This document shows positions 1 through 6,065 of a stretch of 18,258 bases of DNA, one piece after another. Made by a program: the position numbers and the translations under genes. The DNA is taken from positions 1 through 18,258 of the forward strand of contig CAJLYN010000018.1 of assembly GCA_905210875.1 (NCBI GenBank). Direction: 5' to 3'. The notes beneath the pieces were generated by a model. That model was given only the letters and a program-made list of their open reading frames with translations, made no database searches and was not told the DNA's origin. The first letter of the stretch is position 1. Every line of letters starts with the position of its first letter. Source of the DNA: an uncultured Bacteroides sp. Lineage in GTDB: Bacteria > Bacteroidota > Bacteroidia > Bacteroidales > UBA11471.

Positions 1-953
1 CCGCCGTACTCGACTACGGCAACAAGCGCACCCTCGTCACCACCGACCTGCTGCTCGAAGGCATACACTTCGACCTCACCTACGTCCCGCTGAAACACCT
101 CGGCTACAAATCGGCCGTCGTCAACTTCTCCGACATCTACGCCATGAACGGACGTCCCCGCCAGATTACCGTCTCGCTGGGCCTCTCCAAGCGCTTCTCC
201 ATCGAAGACATGGAAGAGCTGTACGCCGGCATACAGTTGGCCTGCAACATCTACGGTGTCGACCTGGTAGGCGGAGATACCTCGGCCTCACTCACTGGCC
301 TCACCATCAGCATCACCTGCATCGGCGAAGGAGAAGAGGGTAAAATCGTGTACCGCAACGGTGCGAGAGAAAACGACCTCATCTGCGTAAGCGGCGACCT
401 CGGTGCCGCCTACATGGGGCTGCAACTGCTCGAACGTGAGAAACACGTCTACGCCGGCGAAAGCAATTTCACCCCCGCCTTTGAGGGTAAAGAGTATATT
501 CTCGAACGTCAGCTCAAACCCGAAGCCCGAAAAGACATCATTGCCGAACTCGACAAGCGACACATTGTCCCCACCGCCATGATGGATATCTCCGACGGTC
601 TCTCCTCGGAACTGCATCACATCTGCACCCAAAGCCACACCGGCTGCCGCATCTACGAAGACCGCATACCCATCGATTACCAGACTGCTGTCATGGCCGA
701 AGAGCTCAACATGAGCCTTGTCACTGCAGCCCTCAACGGCGGAGAAGACTACGAACTGCTCTTCACCGTACCGCTCGGCAGCCACGACGAAGTAGCCGCC
801 ATACCCGGTGTACACATCATCGGCCACATCACGGCCCCTTCGCTGGGACTCTACATGATTTCCCGCGACGGCAACGAGATAGAACTCCGAGCACAAGGCT
901 GGAATTCTCTTGCAGAAGAGAACCATGATACAACAACGGAAAATCCCGAATAA
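1..953 (+). CDS. thiL: Thiamine-phosphate kinase (ThiL), 5'-truncated by the window edge
   Basis: ThiL phosphorylates thiamine monophosphate to thiamine diphosphate with ATP, the last step of cofactor synthesis, in the cytoplasm. The open frame runs into the window edge (first whole codon at base 3) and shows 316 residues. Bacteroidales ThiL is about 345 residues, so roughly 30-36 N-terminal residues, including the Mg-binding GDDA motif, lie outside. Visible family motifs are the TTDLLLEGIHFD segment, NFSDIYAMNG (the 'SDIAAMG' region), GGDTSAS, MDISDGLSSEL and GGEDYELLF, in the order expected for the AIRS/ThiL fold. An internal ATG at 144 is not the start, because homologous sequence continues upstream of it. 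The next gene begins 32 bases after the stop, so co-transcription is possible. Identification is firm. Confidence 0.95.
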   Translation, partial: AVLDYGNKRTLVTTDLLLEGIHFDLTYVPLKHLGYKSAVVNFSDIYAMNGRPRQITVSLGLSKRFSIEDMEELYAGIQLACNIYGVDLVGGDTSASLTGLTISITCIGEGEEGKIVYRNGARENDLICVSGDLGAAYMGLQLLEREKHVYAGESNFTPAFEGKEYILERQLKPEARKDIIAELDKRHIVPTAMMDISDGLSSELHHICTQSHTGCRIYEDRIPIDYQTAVMAEELNMSLVTAALNGGEDYELLFTVPLGSHDEVAAIPGVHIIGHITAPSLGLYMISRDGNEIELRAQGWNSLAEENHDTTTENPE

Positions 954-985
954 ATTCTATTTTACCTCATAAAGAAGAAACCGCC

Positions 986-2056
986 ATGCAAGCAAAATTT
1001 TTCGGAGCTGCCGCCCTGTTGTTTCTGGCAACAGCTTGCAGCCACAAATTCACCGTAACAGCCGAATGCGACGCCAGCAGCAACGGTAACCAGGCCTATA
1101 TCATCGACTTTACGACCAAACAACCCATCGACAGTGTCGTGGTGAGCAACAATCGGGCCGTCTTCAAAGGGAAAATCGACAAAGCTCACCTATGTCAATT
1201 CTTCGTCGATTCGCCCAATGGCGAAAGCGCAGTCTTCATTCTCGAAGGTGGCAACATCTCCATCGACCTCATGAACTGGACCGTAGCAGGTACCCTGCAA
1301 AACGATTCGTTACAGAGTTTTTATGACACCGTCAGAGCGATGCAGGAACAATTCTTCGCCCGCCATCAGGCCCTGGCCGGCACCGATTCCGACACCGAAG
1401 CCCAGAGCATCGCCCTGCAAAAAGAGATGATAGCCTCGCTCGGAAATATATCCACCCACTTTGTCAAAACCATGTCGGGCAGTTGTGTCGCCACATACGC
1501 CCTGGCCAACTGGCTTAATGCCCTGGTGGGGAGCGACGACTTCGACAAAGCCGCGGCTCTCGTAACAGAACACGACCTGAAATACCCCATCGTGAGCCGC
1601 GCCATCGAAACCGACAAGCAACTCAAAGCCACCCGGCCGGGAGCCATGTTTACCGACTTCACCATCTTGAACGGCAATCTCGACGGCACATCAGCATCAC
1701 TCTCCGACTATGTAGGTAAAGGCAAATATGTATTGGTCGACTTTTGGGCATCGTGGTGCGGTCCCTGTCGAGGAGAAATACCCAACCTCAAAGAGCTTTA
1801 CAAGCAATATGCCGGCGACAATTTCGAAATTGTAAGCGTCGCGGTATGGGACGAACGAGAAGCCACCCTCAAAGCCATCGATGAAGAGCAACTGCCGTGG
1901 CCCCAAATCATCGACGCCGGACAAGTACCGACCGAGCTTTACGGCATCAACGGTATACCCCAAATCATGCTCTTCGCCCCCGACGGCACCATCGTCGCCC
2001 GCGATCTACGGGGAGATAACCTGAAACAGACTCTATCCCAAATATTTAAAAATTAA
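986..2056 (+). CDS. Thioredoxin-like (TlpA/ResA-type) lipoprotein with N-terminal DUF4369 domain, copy 1
   Basis: This is a predicted periplasmic thiol-disulfide oxidoreductase, 356 residues. The N-terminus is a lipoprotein signal peptide ending LATAC, with Cys18 as the lipidated residue. Residues about 22-110 resemble DUF4369, a beta-rich domain that precedes thioredoxin folds in many Bacteroidetes proteins. After a helical linker, residues about 220-356 form a TlpA/ResA-like thioredoxin domain with active site WCGPC (Cys258, Cys261) and a later cis-Pro candidate in GIPQIM. No acidic run follows the lipid Cys, so surface export is not predicted and inner-leaflet or periplasmic anchoring is more likely. 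Family members usually keep periplasmic cysteines reduced or help cytochrome c assembly; the substrate here is unknown. It is followed 9 bases later by a paralogue, probably in one transcript. Confidence 0.88.
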   Translation: MQAKFFGAAALLFLATACSHKFTVTAECDASSNGNQAYIIDFTTKQPIDSVVVSNNRAVFKGKIDKAHLCQFFVDSPNGESAVFILEGGNISIDLMNWTVAGTLQNDSLQSFYDTVRAMQEQFFARHQALAGTDSDTEAQSIALQKEMIASLGNISTHFVKTMSGSCVATYALANWLNALVGSDDFDKAAALVTEHDLKYPIVSRAIETDKQLKATRPGAMFTDFTILNGNLDGTSASLSDYVGKGKYVLVDFWASWCGPCRGEIPNLKELYKQYAGDNFEIVSVAVWDEREATLKAIDEEQLPWPQIIDAGQVPTELYGINGIPQIMLFAPDGTIVARDLRGDNLKQTLSQIFKN

Positions 2057-2065
2057 ACTTTTCCT

Positions 2066-3139
2066 ATGAAAAAAACCTTTCTCTATCTTGCTTCGGTTCT
2101 GCTGCTCACCGCGTGCAGCAAGCCTTACAGCGTAACCGTAAACCACGAAAAAATCAGCGACAGCACCGAAGTCTATCTGAACGACTACTTCACCGGCGAT
2201 ACCCTGGACAGTGCTCTCTTCATCGGAGGAAAAGCCTTGTTCAAAGGAGAAACCGGGAAAAGTTTTGTGGCACAAGCTACCTTTGGTGAGAAATCGGCCA
2301 CGTTTGTCGTAGAACCCGGCGATGTCCAAATCACCTTCAACCCGGTATTTGACATCATTTATGAAGTAAAAGGTACCGAACTGAACGACTCCTTGGCTAC
2401 CATACAGGCTCAAAGCATCGGTCAGCAGTTTACTTTCCTGTTTCAAGTTCTCGCCCTTGATGCCAAATTGCCCACATTTGAGAAAACCCGCGACAGCATC
2501 ACCGCCGTCAACAACGACATACTGCGCAAAATCTACAAAGAAGGCACATTGAAATTTGCCGGCACTCCCATCGGAGATTACTGCGTAAGCGAGTGGCTTA
2601 GCTACGCCATCGGGACCGACAACTTCGACGAAGCTCTCAGCCATGTATCCTCTTCCATTAAAGAGACCAAACCCATACAGACGTCGATAACCATCAACCA
2701 CGGTATGCAGACCAATAAGCCGGGCAGCCATTTCATCGACTTTACTATCGAAAACGGTAATCTCGACGGGACTCCCGTATCTCTCTCCGACTACGTGGGC
2801 AAGGGCAAATATGTGCTGGTCGACTTTTGGGCATCGTGGTGCGCACCCTGCCGGGGTGGCATTCCGGGCATCAAGAAACTCTATGAGAAATATGCCGGCG
2901 ACAACTTCGAGGTGGTGAGCGTAGCCGTATGGGACGAACGCGCCGCCACCCTCAAAGCACTCGAAGAGGAACAGATGCCATGGCCACAAATCATCGATGC
3001 ACAAGACATTCCCGCGGGAATCTATGGCTTCAAGGGCATACCCCAGGTTATCCTCTTTTCACCCGACGGCACCATCATCGCCCGCGACCTGCACGGCAAA
3101 GCCATCGACGAGGCCGTAGAGAAAGCCCTGAACAAATAA
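2066..3139 (+). CDS. Thioredoxin-like (TlpA/ResA-type) lipoprotein with N-terminal DUF4369 domain, copy 2
   Basis: This 357-residue paralogue of the preceding gene has the same architecture: a lipobox ending LLTAC (Cys17), a DUF4369-like region about residues 20-110, a helical linker, and a thioredoxin domain from about residue 225 with active site WCAPC (Cys259, Cys262). The residue between the cysteines differs from copy 1 (Ala for Gly), which in this family can shift redox potential. The thioredoxin domains of the two copies are very alike, including 27 identical consecutive bases around the first active-site Cys, while the N-terminal halves have diverged widely. The predicted role is periplasmic dithiol-disulfide exchange; the substrate is unknown. 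The ATG lies 9 bases after the previous stop, so the two are almost certainly co-transcribed. A perfect 12-bp hairpin follows at 3177. Confidence 0.88.
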   Translation: MKKTFLYLASVLLLTACSKPYSVTVNHEKISDSTEVYLNDYFTGDTLDSALFIGGKALFKGETGKSFVAQATFGEKSATFVVEPGDVQITFNPVFDIIYEVKGTELNDSLATIQAQSIGQQFTFLFQVLALDAKLPTFEKTRDSITAVNNDILRKIYKEGTLKFAGTPIGDYCVSEWLSYAIGTDNFDEALSHVSSSIKETKPIQTSITINHGMQTNKPGSHFIDFTIENGNLDGTPVSLSDYVGKGKYVLVDFWASWCAPCRGGIPGIKKLYEKYAGDNFEVVSVAVWDERAATLKALEEEQMPWPQIIDAQDIPAGIYGFKGIPQVILFSPDGTIIARDLHGKAIDEAVEKALNK

Positions 3140-3176
3140 TCACACTACACACACTCATATTATTATAATACCCACT

Positions 3177-3211
3177 GATAACATCGCCCGTGCACAACAG
3201 GCGATGTTATC
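3177..3211 (+). terminator. Perfect 12-bp inverted repeat between the lipoprotein pair and the membrane-protein gene
   Basis: GATAACATCGCC (3177-3188) is repeated in exact reverse complement at 3200-3211, with an 11-base loop. It starts 38 bases after the stop of the second thioredoxin lipoprotein, so it may end that transcript. It lacks the expected T-run and is followed at once by a second palindrome, so an operator or an RNA structure in the next gene's leader is equally possible. Confidence 0.45.
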
Positions 3212-3223
3212 GCATAATTATGC
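3212..3223. repeat. Perfect 12-bp palindrome GCATAATTATGC just before a start codon
   Basis: The sequence is its own reverse complement. It directly abuts the 12-bp hairpin on its left and ends one base before the ATG at 3225, so it covers the place where a ribosome would bind. It could be a protein binding site or could fold in RNA; nothing in the sequence decides between these. Confidence 0.4.
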
Positions 3224-3224
3224 T

Positions 3225-3599
3225 ATGGAAACATTTTTAGGAACCGCCATCGTAAGCATGACGCTGGCTCTTGTCTTTTATTCTATCGGTACATGGGCCG
3301 AACGCATCGAAAAACGTCTCCGCCTGTGGCACATTGTATTCTTCTTGTTGGGTCTCTGCGCCGACTCGTTCGGCACGGCCATGATGACCGAAATGGCCGA
3401 CCCCGTCAAAAAAGACCTTCTGCACGGAATTACCGGTGCAGCCGTCCTCTTTCTAATGGCCGTACACGCCCTTTGGGCCATTCTCACCTACTGGAAGGGC
3501 AGTCCGAAAGCGAAACGCAATTTCAGCAAATTCAGTGTCTTTGTCTGGGCCTTTTGGCTGATACCGTATGCACTCGGCATCGTATTGGGCATGAAATAG
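3225..3599 (+). CDS. Small four-helix membrane protein of the HsmA / TIGR03987 type
   Basis: A 124-residue integral membrane protein with four hydrophobic segments at about residues 5-23, 34-53, 68-88 and 104-122, and short charged loops (AERIEKRLRL, YWKGSPKAKRN). The pattern and the LWH...LGLCADSFGTAMM...HGITG...AVHALWA motifs match the family annotated as HsmA or TIGR03987, whose function I do not know precisely. Histidines recur at helix ends, which would allow metal or haem contact, but that is speculation. An in-frame ATG at 3204 lies inside the 12-bp hairpin and adds an unhydrophobic MLSHNYA; the ATG at 3225, leading straight into the first helix, is preferred. No clear TAnnTTTG promoter is seen upstream, so expression may depend on readthrough from the lipoprotein pair. 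Confidence 0.75.
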   Translation: METFLGTAIVSMTLALVFYSIGTWAERIEKRLRLWHIVFFLLGLCADSFGTAMMTEMADPVKKDLLHGITGAAVLFLMAVHALWAILTYWKGSPKAKRNFSKFSVFVWAFWLIPYALGIVLGMK

Positions 3600-3628
3600 G
3601 AACGCCCACGCATCGCTTCATTCAGAAA

Positions 3629-3703
3629 AGAGAGAGGCACGGTGAATTTGGACAGTACTCTTTCACAAGGCCGCCTCTCTTTCGAATGGGGATATGGTTC
3701 CCC
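3629..3703. terminator. Hairpins between convergent genes, probable bidirectional terminator
   Basis: The region between two convergent genes holds a long stem: AGAGAGGC (3631-3638) pairs with GCCTCTCT (3673-3680), extended by one G-T and one A-T pair, with an inner GTGAA/TTCAC pair. A second short hairpin, GGGGA/TCCCC, lies at 3688-3703. On the minus strand the large stem ends in a TCTCTTTT run, so it best fits termination of the phosphoesterase operon; on the plus strand the T-run is poor. Confidence 0.5.
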
Positions 3704-3729
3704 TTTCGCTTATCACGACAGTATGGTAT

Positions 3730-4677
3730 TTATTTTTCTATCGAGAAACTGTAAATAATTTTTCCCTGCCCGTTTATCATATACAGGGTGAGTGTATCGT
3801 CGTCGGCCGAAACTACTGAGAATCCGGCATCGGAACTGCAAAAGAGAGTTCCGTCGATGGGCTTGACATCGCGCGCCAGCGAGCCCGACGAATTGACCAC
3901 ATACTGCACCTTGCTGCCGGCCGGACGTATGTGTTGGAAATTGTGTATATGACCGCACAGATAGAGGTCTACACCGTAGGCATCGAGCAGCGGTTTGAGA
4001 CGGGCCTGCATATCGAGACGCTCCGACTCCCCTTTGTAAGTATCGGCAAAGACCGGGTGATGGCCCATCACGATTTTCCACTTGGCCGTACTGCTTTTAA
4101 GCGTCTTTTCTATCCAGTCGAGCTGTTTTTTGAGATTCTGCTTTCCGGCATCGGCATACTTGTCACCCTCCTCGCGGTACTTGTCGATCATCGGGGTTGT
4201 ATCGATAAAGACAAGAAGCATCTTCTCATTGTCACCGGCCTCCTGCTCAATGGCATAGTAACGGCCTTTGGGCGACCAGCGACGGCTCACCTTGGCATAA
4301 TCGAGAACAGCCTGGGTATTGCCACGATATTCGTGGTTACCGAGTATGGCATACCAGTCAATCATCAATTCGGGGTGTGAATAGATGAGTTCATAGTTGG
4401 TCATCCACAGCGGGTCATCGACCGAAGCCACACCTTCGAAATGATGCACATCACCCAGAGCGGCCACAAATTCAATATCGATATTCTCGGCCAGCTCACC
4501 CATCAGTTCGGCAATGGGCTTCTGCTCGTAATAGCCGTTGCGGCCGAGGTCATTGGCCACGATGAACGAGTGGGCCTCCTCATTTACAGCAGGTACTTCG
4601 ACTGTGGTCTGGGCCAAGGTGCTGCCAGCAAAGCAGGCCGACAGCAGAAGGGTATAGAAAAGATTCTTGATTTTCAT
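3730..4677 (-). CDS. Exported metallophosphoesterase of the purple acid phosphatase (tartrate-resistant) type
   Basis: A 315-residue calcineurin-like phosphoesterase, predicted to hydrolyse phosphomonoesters outside the cytoplasm. The export signal is about residues 1-22; LLSAC at 11-15 could be a lipobox instead, so secreted and lipid-anchored forms are both possible. Metal-site motifs appear in order: ND43LG (usually GDxG), GD76VHH, GNH115E, MGH206H and GH243IH245. The surrounding text (GRNGYY, VASVDDPLW, NHEYRGN, SRRW) is like mammalian-type acid phosphatase 5. The Tyr that ligates ferric iron and gives the purple colour (D+3 of GDxxY) is His79 here, so the metal centre probably differs. 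It is the last gene of a three-gene minus-strand unit, 29 bases after the beta-helix lipoprotein. With the upstream Pho-like box, phosphate release from an imported or surface-bound compound is the likely role; the substrate is unknown. Confidence 0.88.
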   Translation of the reverse strand: MKIKNLFYTLLLSACFAGSTLAQTTVEVPAVNEEAHSFIVANDLGRNGYYEQKPIAELMGELAENIDIEFVAALGDVHHFEGVASVDDPLWMTNYELIYSHPELMIDWYAILGNHEYRGNTQAVLDYAKVSRRWSPKGRYYAIEQEAGDNEKMLLVFIDTTPMIDKYREEGDKYADAGKQNLKKQLDWIEKTLKSSTAKWKIVMGHHPVFADTYKGESERLDMQARLKPLLDAYGVDLYLCGHIHNFQHIRPAGSKVQYVVNSSGSLARDVKPIDGTLFCSSDAGFSVVSADDDTLTLYMINGQGKIIYSFSIEK

Positions 4678-4706
4678 AAGACGAATATTTAAATTGAGAA
4701 TAAAAC

Positions 4707-6017
4707 TTATTTACTACCGAAAGCGCCGAAGAAGGCCGAAGGAGCGGGCGAGGTAAAAGTCGTCTGCGAATAGATTCCATTAAGACCTTCAAAGGTCAGA
4801 CCACCGGCATAATGGCGGGTAAACGAGGTATTGCCACCGGTAAGAGCCGGCGAACCAGCAGCCAAATGGAAGTCCCAGGCATCGTTCCACTCTTGGGGAG
4901 CGCCCTCTTCATTACCGCCCACGTTGATATTAATATTGCTCTGGCGGGTAAAGTTTACAAAGAGAGGATCTTTATCACCGGGCGTAGCGCTCATGATGTC
5001 GTTGGCTCCGTTGAGGATACCTTCGCTCTCGTCGGGCTGCATCTGAGCCACACCGTCGGCAGTCGAAGCAAAATAGTAGTTGGGAGTAATCACGCACTTC
5101 TCGTCTTCAAAAGCTTCGGTATCGTGTTTCAGACCCCAGCGGCAGTCGTAAATCATGTTGTTGTACAACTCGGCATAGATACCCTCTTCGAGCCATATCG
5201 AGCCACCTTTTTTCTTGGGACGACGCCAGCCGCTGTTCACAATCGTATTGTTGTAGCAATAGAGATGCGACTGTACGTTGGTAAATCCCGAGTTGGAGAG
5301 TTTGAATCCGTTGGTATTGGCATCGTAGATGAGGTTATAGGCAATATCGGCCTTGCACTCCGACTTGTAGTTGATGGCTTCTCCACCCTCTTCGCCGTTG
5401 CAGATGAAATAGTTGTTGGAAACAATCGACTCACCGCCGGTGATATAAATCTGGTCTTCGGCGTTGTTGCGGAACACACAGTTCTGAATCAACATCTTAC
5501 CATTGGGGTTGCAGAAGTGAACAGCCGGTACACCCTCGCCGGTCTCTGTCTTGAAGAGCTGATTGCGGAACGAGAGAGAGTTTTCGGTCGTCAGTGCGCC
5601 TCCATACTCGATAACGGTGTGGAGCAGCACCAGCTCGGGACAATCATATCCGCAGATAATACCGCCCCAGTTGCGGGAGAAGCGATTACCCTTCGACGAG
5701 GCCTCCACGGTGAAGGTAACAGGATTCTCTTCGGTACCAAGGCAGTACATGCTGCCGAGAACCACGATTTCGGGTTTCACTTCGGTATTGGCAGCTATCA
5801 CGGTAGCGCCCTCCTCAACAACAAGTACCTGGCCTTCGTCTACAAGGAAGTGGTCGGTAAGCGTTACCGTAGTGTCTTTGGGCCAAACGATAACATTGCC
5901 GGGCAGGCTATTGGAACCGGAATTAATACCGTCATTGTCCTTGTCCTCCTCGGAGCAGGCAGTTGTCAGAATAGTAGTTGCGGCAAAAAACATTGCCAAA
6001 GTTCTTGTCAGTTTCAT
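4707..6017 (-). CDS. Surface-predicted lipoprotein with right-handed parallel beta-helix
   Basis: A 436-residue lipoprotein of no certain function. The signal peptide ends LTTAC (Cys21) and is followed by SEEDKDND, an acidic run like the Bacteroidetes lipoprotein export signal that sends proteins to the outer face of the outer membrane. Residues about 45-110 are beta-rich, with a threshold-like segment (LVVEEGATVIA, PEIVVLGSMYCLGTEENPVTF) typical of the start of a right-handed beta-helix. From about 110 to 330 come repeating short strands with N-rich turns (IQNCVFRNNA, VSNNYFICNG, YCYNNTIVNSG, YNNMIYDCRWG). No lyase catalytic residues are recognisable. It sits 48 bases after the TonB-dependent receptor and before the phosphatase. 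By position it may bind substrate at the receptor mouth, as SusD does in other loci, but that is inference. Confidence 0.85.
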   Translation of the reverse strand: MKLTRTLAMFFAATTILTTACSEEDKDNDGINSGSNSLPGNVIVWPKDTTVTLTDHFLVDEGQVLVVEEGATVIAANTEVKPEIVVLGSMYCLGTEENPVTFTVEASSKGNRFSRNWGGIICGYDCPELVLLHTVIEYGGALTTENSLSFRNQLFKTETGEGVPAVHFCNPNGKMLIQNCVFRNNAEDQIYITGGESIVSNNYFICNGEEGGEAINYKSECKADIAYNLIYDANTNGFKLSNSGFTNVQSHLYCYNNTIVNSGWRRPKKKGGSIWLEEGIYAELYNNMIYDCRWGLKHDTEAFEDEKCVITPNYYFASTADGVAQMQPDESEGILNGANDIMSATPGDKDPLFVNFTRQSNININVGGNEEGAPQEWNDAWDFHLAAGSPALTGGNTSFTRHYAGGLTFEGLNGIYSQTTFTSPAPSAFFGAFGSK

Positions 6018-6065
6018 GTCTGTAAAAAAATTAATTGGAAAAATGTTCTATTTTGAAAAAGTATA

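Noticed and set aside
2033..3004. Minus-strand open frame of 323 codons opposite the second thioredoxin lipoprotein
   Set aside because: A shadow of a gene with clear lipobox and WCAPC. A similar shadow lies opposite the paralogue, as expected from shared codon bias.
4812..6056. Long plus-strand open frame of 414 codons opposite the beta-helix lipoprotein gene
   Set aside because: It mirrors the real minus-strand gene in GC-rich DNA. The minus-strand product has a lipoprotein signal, export signal and beta-helix pattern and fits an operon; the plus-strand one has none of these.
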